Assembly: GCA_947478935.1 (NCBI GenBank)
Contig: CANJXV010000133.1
Location: 1-7,038, forward strand
Origin: Comamonadaceae bacterium
GTDB taxonomy: Bacteria; Pseudomonadota; Gammaproteobacteria; Burkholderiales; Burkholderiaceae_C
Length of the DNA stretch: 7,038 nucleotides
Direction: 5' to 3'
Part shown: positions 1 to 5,473 of the stretch, in pieces
How the letters are laid out: each line of letters starts with the position of its first letter
How positions within the stretch are numbered: position 1 is the stretch's first letter
The notes under the pieces: generated by a model
What the model was told of the DNA's origin: nothing
Databases searched by the model: none
Seen by the model: the letters and a program-made list of their open reading frames with translations, nothing else
Made by a program: the position numbers and the translations under genes

Positions 1-112
1 CCATCTTGATCATTTCTTTGGTGTTCGCGCAGGAACGGGTGACGAATTTGAAGTTATTGGACAAGTCCACAAAACAAACGTCGCGGTAGTTGGGGTGAAT
101 GCCAGCTTTCAT
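1..112 (-). CDS. rpmE2: 50S ribosomal protein bL31 type B, 5' part (runs off left edge)
   Basis: This encodes the N-terminal 37 residues of ribosomal protein bL31, which helps bridge the two ribosomal subunits. The protein begins MKAGIHPNYRDVCF and continues VDLSNNFKFVTRS, matching the family opening (M-K-x-G-I-H-P-N-Y-R-x-V, then F-K-F-x-T-R-S). The zinc-type (type A) bL31 has a Cys-x-Cys near residues 16-18. Here only single cysteines at 13 and 28 are seen, so this is the zinc-independent type B form. The start ATG (112-110) has only a weak GGA six bases upstream; a stronger GGGAGG lies 23 bases upstream, too far to serve this start directly. The gene lies downstream of modABC on the same strand, and no clear terminator separates them. 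The C-terminal half is outside the window. Confidence 0.92.
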   Translation of the reverse strand, partial: MKAGIHPNYRDVCFVDLSNNFKFVTRSCANTKEMIKM

Positions 113-207
113 AGTCTATCCATCAGATGCGGTAGCCTCCCGTGGGCCCTCAGGCAAACGACTGCCTGATCCAAAGCCCGCAGTACTTGCCGCGGAAAAC
201 CACGCAT
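109..207 (-). other. Possible 32-codon upstream ORF overlapping the rpmE2 start (ATGA)
   Basis: An ATG at 207-205 opens 32 codons ending in TGA at 111-109, which overlaps the rpmE2 ATG as ATGA, the arrangement typical of translationally coupled genes. The product would begin MRGFPRQVLRAL and end LPHLMDRL; I do not recognise it. There is no Shine-Dalgarno before its ATG, and that ATG overlaps the -10-like TAGAAT, so both cannot work together as described. An internal ATG (123-121) preceded at 12 bases by GGGAGG would give a four-codon version. This may be chance. Confidence 0.2.
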
Positions 208-325
208 TCTAGCCCAGAAGACTAGCGCGGCCCTCAAGCTGCGCTGCGGGGCTCAGAATGGCGACAAGCGGCAGGCTTGCTGCAAATACTTTCCTGTTTT
301 GCCATTGAAACCTACCGTTTGCGGG
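113..325 (-). promoter_or_regulatory. rpmE2 leader and promoter region
   Basis: These 213 bases between the modC stop and the rpmE2 start hold no recognised gene. Reading the minus strand, TAGAAT (211-206) is a plausible -10 box about 95 bases before the rpmE2 start. No good -35 sits 16-18 bases before it; the nearest TTGAGG is 20 bases away. Downstream lie a perfect short hairpin (150-169), a GGGAGG (141-136) and a short open frame. A 5-base inverted repeat (CAAGC/GCTTG, 265-279) has no T-tract and is not a convincing modC terminator, so read-through from the mod operon is possible. Ribosomal protein leaders are often autoregulatory, and E. coli bL31 is reported to control its own mRNA. Whether this leader does so is inference. 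Confidence 0.35.
150..169 (-). repeat. Perfect 7-bp hairpin in the rpmE2 leader
   Basis: TCAGGCA and TGCCTGA are perfect complements around a 6-base loop, 38 bases before the rpmE2 start and just before the GGGAGG at 141-136. No T-tract follows on either strand, so it is not an intrinsic terminator. It could form in the rpmE2 leader RNA; its role is unknown. Confidence 0.45.
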
Positions 326-1417
326 CTAAGCGCCGACTAAAGCCGCCGCTTTGACCTGCGCCCAGGCGGGCATGCCCGATCGCAAACCCAGGGCATGGGC
401 TGCGCGCGCAGTGATGCGCGCCCAGAGCACGCTTGCCTCGGCATCGCCGCAGGAAAGCCGCACCAGGCACTGCGAGGGATGTGTATCCGCCATTAGTTCC
501 AGCACAGTCACCGGCAGCAGATTTTGAATACTGCTGACCGGTGACTGGCCAACAGCCAGGCTGATATCGCGCGCCAGAACACGGATGCGCACCGGTGCGC
601 CCAGGGCCAGCGCCTTATCCTTGACCCAAAGGCTGCCACCGGGAAAGCCCACGCGCATCAAATGCCAGACCGGGTCGAACTCCTGCACGGTGGCGTGCAG
701 CAGCACGCCCCTATCTTCGCCGCTGGCGGCTCCAGCAACACTGCGGCCCAGCACCTGGGCCACCGGGCCGCTGTCGGCTAGTTTGCCGTTTTCCAGCACC
801 AATAGGTGGTCAGCTAGGCGCACCACTTCGTCCAGCGCGTGCGTTACGTAGAGCATGGGGATGTGCACTTCGTCGCGCAGCCGCTCCAGCCAGGGCAGTA
901 TGTCTTGGCGCCGCGCCGCATCCAGCGCGGCCAGCGGCTCGTCCAGCAGTAGCACGCGCGGTTGTAGGGCCAGAGCACTGGCGATGGCAACCCGCTGGCG
1001 CTCACCGCCCGAAAGTTCTTGTACCCGCCGCTCTAGCAAGTGCTCAATGCCCAGCAGTTCAATGGCTTGTTGCAGATGCTTCTGCCCGGCCTCCTGCTGC
1101 TTACTGCGGCGCAGCCCAAACTGAAGATTGCCTTTGACCATCAGGTGCTCGAACAAACTTGCCTCTTGGAAAACATAGCCCAGCGGCCTAAGCCAGGTGG
1201 GTAGAAAGACGTCTGCATCTTGCCAAATCTGACCTCCCATTCTTACAAAACCCTGGGCGGGACGCTCCAGGCCAGCAACGCAACGCAGCAAACTGGTTTT
1301 ACCAGAGCCCGAAGCGCCAAACACCGCCGTTATGCCTTGCGAAGGCAGGCGGATGTCCACCTCCAAGCTGAATTCCTGGCGCTGTAGTCGCAAAGTGATC
1401 TGGTTATCGGCGGGCAC
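326..1417 (-). CDS. modC: Molybdate ABC transporter ATP-binding protein ModC
   Basis: This 363-residue protein is the ATPase that powers molybdate import through ModB at the cytoplasmic face of the inner membrane. The nucleotide-binding domain fills about residues 1-225: Walker A GASGSGKT (34-41), Q-loop Gln84, signature LSGGERQ (135-141), Walker B RVLLLDEP (154-161), D-loop around 164-167 and switch His193. A C-terminal Mop/TOBE domain (about 295-359), where ModC proteins bind oxyanion, supports molybdate rather than another substrate. Length is normal for ModC. The start is GTG (1417-1415), two bases after the modB TAG stop. A GGGA within the last modB codons is a weak ribosome site, so translation is probably coupled to modB. 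Sulfate or iron ATPases share the first domain, but the modA and modB neighbours settle the identity. Confidence 0.96.
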   Translation of the reverse strand: MPADNQITLRLQRQEFSLEVDIRLPSQGITAVFGASGSGKTSLLRCVAGLERPAQGFVRMGGQIWQDADVFLPTWLRPLGYVFQEASLFEHLMVKGNLQFGLRRSKQQEAGQKHLQQAIELLGIEHLLERRVQELSGGERQRVAIASALALQPRVLLLDEPLAALDAARRQDILPWLERLRDEVHIPMLYVTHALDEVVRLADHLLVLENGKLADSGPVAQVLGRSVAGAASGEDRGVLLHATVQEFDPVWHLMRVGFPGGSLWVKDKALALGAPVRIRVLARDISLAVGQSPVSSIQNLLPVTVLELMADTHPSQCLVRLSCGDAEASVLWARITARAAHALGLRSGMPAWAQVKAAALVGA

Positions 1418-1419
1418 TG

Positions 1420-2100
1420 CTAGCTTCCCATGCGCAAGCCGCGCTTTTGCAGCAGATTCAGGCCCAGAAGTACCGCGAATGAAAACACCAGCATGCCGGC
1501 TGCCAGGGTGTGCGCCTGGTTGTAGGCCATAGCTTCCACATGGCCGTAAATTTGGGTGGACAGTACCTGCGTCTGGCCCGGTATGTTGCCGCCCATCATC
1601 AGGACCATGCCGAACTCACCGATGGAGTGGGCAAAACTAAGCACGGCAGCGCTTACAAAGCCCGGCCAGGCCAGCGGCAATGCCACGCTAAAAAACGTGT
1701 CCAAAGGCGAAGCACGCAGAGTGGCCGCCAGCTCCATTGGCCGGTTGCCCATGTTTTGAAAGGCGTGCAGCAGGGGTTGTACCGCAAAAGGTAGCGAATA
1801 AACCACCGAGCCCACCACCAGACCGGCAAAACTAAAGGGCAGGGTGCCTAGGCCCAGCAGCAGCGTCATGTGCCCCAGTGGCCCCTCCGGCCCAAGCGTA
1901 ACTAGCAAGTAAAAGCCCAAAACCGTGGGCGGCAACACCAGGGGGAGCGATGTCAGCGCGGCCACCGGCGCACGCCATGCGGAGCCGCTGCGCGCCAGCC
2001 ACCATGCGAGCGGGCTGGCTAGCAGCAGCAAAACCAAGGTACTGACGCTTGCCAGACGCAGCGTCAGGCCGATGGCAGTCCAGTCTTGCGGAGACAACAT
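1420..2100 (-). CDS. modB: Molybdate ABC transporter permease ModB
   Basis: This 226-residue integral membrane protein forms the molybdate channel; ModB works as a dimer. About five hydrophobic segments are visible (roughly residues 8-36, 44-70, 79-108, 145-170 and 197-219). The cytoplasmic EAA loop that docks onto ModC spans about 123-147 (E-L-A-A-T-L-R-A-S-P, ending L-P-L-A-W-P-G). The run LPLVLPPTVLGFYLL (52-66) and HSIGEFGMVLMMGGNIPG (158-175) are characteristic of molybdate permeases. Length matches the family. The ATG (2100-2098) lies 11 bases after the modA stop, with a modest AAGAG ribosome site spanning that stop. Being second of three tightly packed genes, it is almost certainly co-transcribed with modA and modC. 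Confidence 0.96.
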   Translation of the reverse strand: MLSPQDWTAIGLTLRLASVSTLVLLLLASPLAWWLARSGSAWRAPVAALTSLPLVLPPTVLGFYLLVTLGPEGPLGHMTLLLGLGTLPFSFAGLVVGSVVYSLPFAVQPLLHAFQNMGNRPMELAATLRASPLDTFFSVALPLAWPGFVSAAVLSFAHSIGEFGMVLMMGGNIPGQTQVLSTQIYGHVEAMAYNQAHTLAAGMLVFSFAVLLGLNLLQKRGLRMGS

Positions 2101-2111
2101 AGTTGCGGCTC

Positions 2112-2876
2112 TTAATGGGTATAGCCGTGCTCGCGCATCACAGCACGCGCACGCGACGACTGCAAGAAGACCATTAACGCGATGGCTGCGGGATTGGCTT
2201 GCCCCGATTTGAGCAACACTGCATCTTGCCGCAATGGACTGTGCAGAGATTCGGGCACCAACCAGGAGGAACCGACCTTAGGCTGTCCGTTGACCACCAA
2301 CTGCGAACTGGCAATAAAACCCAGTTCGGCGTTGCCGCTGGCCACAAATTGGTAGGCCTGGGCCACGCTGTCACCCTGCACCAGCCGGTCTTTGACTTGC
2401 GCCATTGCCCCCATATGCTCCAGCACCTGTACGGCTGCTGCTCCGTAGGGCGCAAGCCGGGGGTCTGCAATGGCCAGACGTTTGAATCGGGCCGAACGCA
2501 AAACATCGCCTTGCGTGTCCACAAGGTCTGTCTGCTTGCTCCATAAAACCAGGCGGCCCAATGCGTAAGTGAAGCGGCTGCCGGGCACAGCAAAACCTTC
2601 TTGTTCCAAAAGCATCGGAGTTTGCGCATCGGCGGCCAGCAGTACCTGGAAAGGGGCCCCATTTTTGATTTGGGCGTAAAACTTGCCGGTGGCACCGGTA
2701 ATGATGCGCGCCTGGTGACCGCTTTCTTGCTCGAATACCTGGGATAAGACCTTCATGGTGCCGGAAAAATTGGCGGCGACAGCCACCTGTACCTCTGCCG
2801 CGCGTGCGCCATGCGCCGCCAGGCCCAACCAAAGGAGGCTCCAACACCCTATCCAATTGCGCCGCACCATGTCCAT
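2112..2876 (-). CDS. modA: Molybdate-binding periplasmic protein ModA
   Basis: ModA is the periplasmic receptor that captures molybdate (and usually tungstate) for ModBC. The 254-residue precursor starts with a charged stretch (MDMVRRN), a hydrophobic core (about 9-22) and a likely signal peptidase site after AHGARA (residue 26). The mature protein begins AEVQVAVAANFSGTMK; oxyanion-binding loops are AANFSGTMK (34-42) and GATGKFYAQIKNGAPF (61-76), followed by LLAAD and the conserved VPGSRFTYALGRLVLW (97-112). The first gene of the operon. The start is uncertain: ATG codons at 2876 and 2870 share the frame. An AGGA at 2884-2881 is four bases from the first and ten from the second, so the protein may begin MVRRN. 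A third ATG at 2880 is in another frame. Confidence 0.95.
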   Translation of the reverse strand: MDMVRRNWIGCWSLLWLGLAAHGARAAEVQVAVAANFSGTMKVLSQVFEQESGHQARIITGATGKFYAQIKNGAPFQVLLAADAQTPMLLEQEGFAVPGSRFTYALGRLVLWSKQTDLVDTQGDVLRSARFKRLAIADPRLAPYGAAAVQVLEHMGAMAQVKDRLVQGDSVAQAYQFVASGNAELGFIASSQLVVNGQPKVGSSWLVPESLHSPLRQDAVLLKSGQANPAAIALMVFLQSSRARAVMREHGYTH

Positions 2877-2894
2877 ACATTCCTGTTATGCCTG

Positions 2895-2911
2895 CTTATA
2901 GTCAGTATAGG
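2895..2911 (-). promoter_or_regulatory. Candidate modA promoter with ModE-box-like near-dyad
   Basis: On the minus strand this reads CCTATA-CTGAC-TATAAG, a dyad of 6-base arms with one mismatch, 18 bases before the modA start. TATACT (2909-2904) is a good -10 box. The matching -35 position (2932-2927) is only TTTTTG, so the promoter looks weak or factor-dependent. ModE sites elsewhere are TATA-rich dyads at modA promoters, which makes a molybdate-responsive operator plausible, but the arms are shorter than the E. coli site and no modE gene is in view. Confidence 0.35.
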
Positions 2912-2927
2912 TCGCAGGGGCAGACCC

Positions 2928-2958
2928 AAAAAAGCAAAGGCCCTTACGGGCCTTTGCT
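2928..2958 (-). terminator. Intrinsic terminator after the Bax inhibitor-like gene
   Basis: On the minus strand AGCAAAGGCCC and GGGCCTTTGCT form a perfect 11-base stem with a 4-base loop (GTAA), followed directly by six T residues (2933-2928). It lies 48 bases past the stop at 3007. The plus strand has no T-tract after the stem, so it terminates only minus-strand transcription. It separates the Bax inhibitor-like gene from the mod operon. Confidence 0.92.
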
Positions 2959-3006
2959 GGTATGAGGTCGGGCAGATTAACGGTGCCCGGCTGCGAGGAA
3001 TAGCGC

Positions 3007-3702
3007 TTAGTCGCGCTCTCCACCGAAAATGCCCAACAGCGCCAGCAAGCTTTGGAACACATTGATGATGTCTAGGTAAAGCGCCAAGGTGGCGGTGATG
3101 TAGTTGGTCTCGCCACCATCGATAATTTGCTTGATGTCGTACAGCATGTAGGCGCTGAAGATGGCAATCGAAATCATGGACAAAACCATCATGCCCACGG
3201 TGGAGCCGACAAACATATTGATAATGCCTCCCACCAAAAGGACGATGACGCCGACAAACAGCCATTGGTTCATACCCGACAGGTCCCGTTTAATGACCGT
3301 GGCCAGTGTGGCCATAACCAGGAAAACGCCTGCCGTGCCACCAAAAGCGGTCATGATCAGGTCTGGGCCATTCTTAAAGCCCAGCACTGATTCGATCAGG
3401 CGGGACATCATCAGCCCCATGAAGAAGGTAAAGGCCAGCAACACGGGCACGCCAGCGGCTGAGTTTTTCGTCTTTTCAATGCCGTATATAAAACCAAAAG
3501 CCATGGCCAGGAAAAGCACCATGCCCAATGCGCCGCTAAACAGCTGACCCAAGCCAAACGCCACACCGGCCCAAGCGCCAAGCACCGTTGGCACCAGACT
3601 GATGGCTAACAGCCAATAAGTGTTGCGCAAAACCTTGTTGCGCTGCTCAAGGCTTACGCCGTACTCCAGACCTTGTTCCAAAAAGGAAGCTTGCTCATTC
3701 AT
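3007..3702 (-). CDS. Bax inhibitor-1/YccA-family membrane protein
   Basis: This 231-residue protein belongs to the TMBIM/BI-1 family, which includes E. coli YccA and YbhL and the Bacillus calcium-leak protein YetJ. Six hydrophobic segments are clear (about 28-48, 54-74, 84-104, 117-136, 147-166, 169-188), plus a C-terminal semi-hydrophobic segment (205-227). The hallmark C-terminus is present: YDIKQIIDGGETNYI, then LALYLDIINVFQSLLALLGIF. Asp189 and Asp211 probably correspond to the paired aspartates of the YetJ pH sensor. Some bacterial members leak calcium, and YccA modulates FtsH proteolysis; which applies here cannot be told. An ATG at 3756 would add 18 residues, but MNEQASFLEQ at 3702 has a good AGGAG seven bases upstream and the usual N-terminus. 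It is a single-gene unit closed by its own terminator. Confidence 0.93.
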   Translation of the reverse strand: MNEQASFLEQGLEYGVSLEQRNKVLRNTYWLLAISLVPTVLGAWAGVAFGLGQLFSGALGMVLFLAMAFGFIYGIEKTKNSAAGVPVLLAFTFFMGLMMSRLIESVLGFKNGPDLIMTAFGGTAGVFLVMATLATVIKRDLSGMNQWLFVGVIVLLVGGIINMFVGSTVGMMVLSMISIAIFSAYMLYDIKQIIDGGETNYITATLALYLDIINVFQSLLALLGIFGGERD

Positions 3703-3708
3703 AGTCCA

Positions 3709-3714
3709 TCTCCT
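3709..3714 (-). promoter_or_regulatory. Ribosome binding site fixing the start at 3702
   Basis: AGGAGA on the minus strand sits six bases from the ATG at 3702-3700. It is the strongest Shine-Dalgarno in the window and decides for this start over the ATG at 3756. Confidence 0.75.
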
Positions 3715-3719
3715 AAAGA

Positions 3720-3734
3720 TACCTGTTACAGGTA
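3720..3734. repeat. Perfect 15-base palindrome, candidate operator
   Basis: TACCTGT and ACAGGTA are exact inverted repeats around one central base. The element lies between the -10-like TAAAAT (3745-3740) and the ribosome site of the Bax inhibitor-like gene, overlapping the expected transcription start. That is a typical repressor position. I cannot match it to a named regulator. As RNA it could also form a 6-base stem with a 3-base loop beside the ribosome site. Confidence 0.45.
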
Positions 3735-3739
3735 GGGTC

Positions 3740-3770
3740 ATTTTAGGCACTTGCAAGGGCTCGTGCCACT
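3740..3770 (-). promoter_or_regulatory. Candidate promoter of the Bax inhibitor-like gene
   Basis: TAAAAT (3745-3740, minus strand) is a good -10 box 37 bases before the start codon, but the -35 position is TGGCAC, a poor match. The same stretch reads TGGCACG (3768-3762) and TTGCA (3756-3752), resembling a sigma-54 -24/-12 element. Its GG and GC are 11 bases apart instead of 10, so that reading is doubtful. Confidence 0.35.
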
Positions 3771-3893
3771 TTCGATGCCTGTATTAGCCCGATATTTGGC
3801 AGGGTTGCCCCTCGCGCAGGCGTGTAAATCAGGGCGGCCAGAGCGGTTATGCTGCCGGTTTTGACTTTATTGACCCTTTCATTGGACGTTTGT

Positions 3894-4301
3894 ATGAAAA
3901 CCAAAGCCACGCTTGAACTCTCGGATTTGAAAACCATAGCCGCAGCCGCAGAAGCCGAAGCGCTCAAACATGGCTGGGCCGTTTGTATCGCTATCGTGGA
4001 TGACGGCGGCAACTTAATGTGGTTCCAACGCTTGGATGGGGTAGCCCCTATTTCTGCCCAGATCGCCCCGGCCAAAGCCCGCACCTCGGCGCTGGGCATG
4101 CGGGAAAGCAAGGTTTACGAAGAAATGATTAACGGCGGCCGTATGTCCTTCCTCAGTGCGCCAGACTTGCAGGGCATGCTCGAAGGCGGCGTTCCCATCA
4201 TGAAGGACGGCCATTGCATAGGCGCGGTGGGTGTCAGCGGTGTCAAGTCCAGCGAAGACGCGCAAGTGGCCCGCGCAGGTATTGCTGCGATCGGTCTCTA
4301 A
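3894..4301 (+). CDS. GlcG/HbpS-family (heme-degrading domain) protein
   Basis: This 135-residue protein is a single GlcG/HbpS-like domain (the family called Haem_degrading), about the length of E. coli GlcG. Family motifs are visible: VDDGGNLMWF (35-44), AKARTSAL (60-67), GGVPI (98-102), GAVGVSG (110-116) and the closing ED-x-x-x-A-x-AG (121-129). Members bind heme or cobalamin, or sit in glycolate and other metabolic clusters without a proven reaction, so no substrate can be given. The chosen ATG gives MKTKATLELSDL, the usual N-terminus, with a weak GGA seven bases upstream. An ATG at 3849 would add MLPVLTLLTLSLDVC; it is hydrophobic but has no basic residues, so a signal peptide is unlikely. 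The gene stands alone, divergent from the Bax inhibitor-like gene and convergent with ppsR. No glycolate genes are nearby. Confidence 0.88.
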   Translation: MKTKATLELSDLKTIAAAAEAEALKHGWAVCIAIVDDGGNLMWFQRLDGVAPISAQIAPAKARTSALGMRESKVYEEMINGGRMSFLSAPDLQGMLEGGVPIMKDGHCIGAVGVSGVKSSEDAQVARAGIAAIGL

Positions 4302-4405
4302 AAGCAGTGCACTAGGGCCCCAAGCTGGGGCTGTGCCAGCGGCTAAAGTAGGTGTCTGGTGGTCGCTAAGGCGCTTTTATCGCCGCTCTTTTGACCGCAG
4401 ACACG
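4302..4405. other. Convergent 3' region between the GlcG-like gene and ppsR
   Basis: No gene is seen. Two weak hairpins are present: GCCCC/GGGGC around a 5-base loop (4317-4331, no T-tract), and GGCG/CGCC around a 7-base loop (4370-4384) followed by GCTCTTTT. The second could be a poor terminator for the plus-strand gene; neither is convincing for ppsR. Confidence 0.3.
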
Positions 4406-5227
4406 CTAATACGTGAGCCTTTCGGGCTGCAATTCCTGCAAGATGGTGGTGGCTATTTCCTCAATCGACTTGGTGGTCGTGGAAAGCCAGCGTATGCCAG
4501 CGCGGCGCATCATGCTTTCTGCTTCGTGCACTTCCATACGGCAGTTTTCCAGCGACGCGTATTTGGAATTGGGGCGCCGCTCGTTACGGATTTCGCTCAA
4601 GCGCTCCGGCTGGATGCTCAGGCCAAAAATTTTGCGTTTGTGCGGCACCAAGGCGACCGGTAACTGGCGCCGCTCGAAGTCCTCAGGTATGAGGGGATAG
4701 TTAGAAGCTTTCATACCGTACTGCATGGCCAGATAAAGTGAAGTCGGCGTTTTCCCACTTCGGCTCACGCCCACCAGAATCACGTCCGACTGCTCCAGGT
4801 CCCGGTTGCTTTGGCCGTCGTCGTGCGCCAATGAAAAATTGATAGCCTCAATGCGCGCCTGGTACTCCTGGCTTTTACTGGCATCGCTAAAGCGTCCGAT
4901 CCGGTGGTTGGAGGTGAGCTGTAGCTCCTGTTCCAAAGGACGCACGAAAGTACCGAACATGTCCAGCAGCATGCCCTGGCAATGGTCTCGGATCACTTTG
5001 AGCACTTCCATATTGACCAGAGTACTGAAAACGATGGGCGTTTGGCCGTCTTGCACTCCGGCATGGTTGATTTGGCGTACCGCCTGATGGGCCTTGTCCA
5101 CCGTATCGACAAAGGGCAGGCGCACCGAGCGCGTGCGCACTTCAAACTGGGCCAGAATGGCTTTGCCAAAAGTTTCGGCGGTAATGCCGGTGCCGTCAGA
5201 GACAAAAAAAACGCTGCGATGGGACAT
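4406..5227 (-). CDS. ppsR: PEP synthase regulatory protein (kinase/pyrophosphorylase)
   Basis: PpsR (DUF299 family) is a bifunctional cytoplasmic regulator. It inactivates PEP synthase by ADP-dependent phosphorylation of a threonine near the catalytic histidine, and reactivates it by phosphate-dependent removal that yields pyrophosphate. The 273 residues match the usual length. Seen are the N-terminal FFVSDGTGITAETFG (7-21), a conserved LAHDDGQ (133-139) and the P-loop GVSRSGKTPTSLYLA (153-167), followed by the conserved YPLIPEDF (177-184). The start MSHRSVFF at 5227 aligns with known family N-termini but has no evident Shine-Dalgarno. The frame stays open for 64 more codons to an ATG at 5419, crossing the whole divergent control region; that extension has no family resemblance. 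Its target ppsA is the divergent neighbour. Confidence 0.96.
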   Translation of the reverse strand: MSHRSVFFVSDGTGITAETFGKAILAQFEVRTRSVRLPFVDTVDKAHQAVRQINHAGVQDGQTPIVFSTLVNMEVLKVIRDHCQGMLLDMFGTFVRPLEQELQLTSNHRIGRFSDASKSQEYQARIEAINFSLAHDDGQSNRDLEQSDVILVGVSRSGKTPTSLYLAMQYGMKASNYPLIPEDFERRQLPVALVPHKRKIFGLSIQPERLSEIRNERRPNSKYASLENCRMEVHEAESMMRRAGIRWLSTTTKSIEEIATTILQELQPERLTY

Positions 5228-5473
5228 GGGGCAAGGCTTTGGGTGGGCCGGGCGCGCCCAATGCGGCGCCCTGACGTAGCCTATTGTCCAGTATGGGCAG
5301 TGCCTGCGCCCGTCGCATTGCCCAACCCTACAATCAGCTGGGCCCGAACCCACAGGCCGGCGCACAGACTCCAGAACTAGCACCATAACGAGTTTTTGCC
5401 CGCCTGATTGTTTCGCCAAGCCCGCCGCGTACGCGCCCTGCCGGCTTGACCAGTTTTTAACTTTGGAGTTCCT
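5228..5473. promoter_or_regulatory. Divergent ppsR/ppsA control region
   Basis: These 246 bases must hold both promoters. For ppsA the best -10 is TACAAT (5329-5334), about 140 bases before the start, but no fair -35 is at the right distance. A clear ppsR promoter is not seen. An imperfect inverted repeat, GGGCAGTGC (5295-5303) and GCATTGCCC (5315-5323), has 9-base arms with one mismatch just upstream of TACAAT. A GGGCGCGCCC palindrome lies at 5250-5259, close to the ppsR start. Confidence 0.4.
5465..5468 (+). promoter_or_regulatory. ppsA ribosome binding site
   Basis: GGAG lies five bases before the ATG at 5474 and fixes the ppsA start. Confidence 0.65.

Noticed and set aside
585..1532. Plus-strand ORFs opposite modC and modB
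   Set aside because: Serine/arginine-rich shadow frames of well-supported minus-strand genes.
2174..2695. 173-codon minus-strand ORF within modA
   Set aside because: It lies wholly inside modA in another frame, and modA has a signal peptide and family motifs.
3870..3898. TTGACC, 17 bases, TATGAA: a good-looking sigma-70 promoter before the GlcG-like gene
   Set aside because: The -10 would overlap the start codon, so the transcript would begin inside the gene with no suitable downstream in-frame start.
3743..4111. 122-codon minus-strand ORF running antisense to the GlcG-like gene and into the divergent region
   Set aside because: It is antisense to a clear family member and its product is a low-complexity Ala/Ser-rich sequence with no recognised domain; its end lies in the promoter of the Bax inhibitor-like gene.
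4317..4331. GCCCC/GGGGC hairpin as terminator of the GlcG-like gene
   Set aside because: Only five base pairs and no T-tract on either strand.
4391..5380. Several plus-strand ORFs of 90-132 codons opposite ppsR
   Set aside because: They are antisense shadows of ppsR, with no ribosome sites or recognisable domains.
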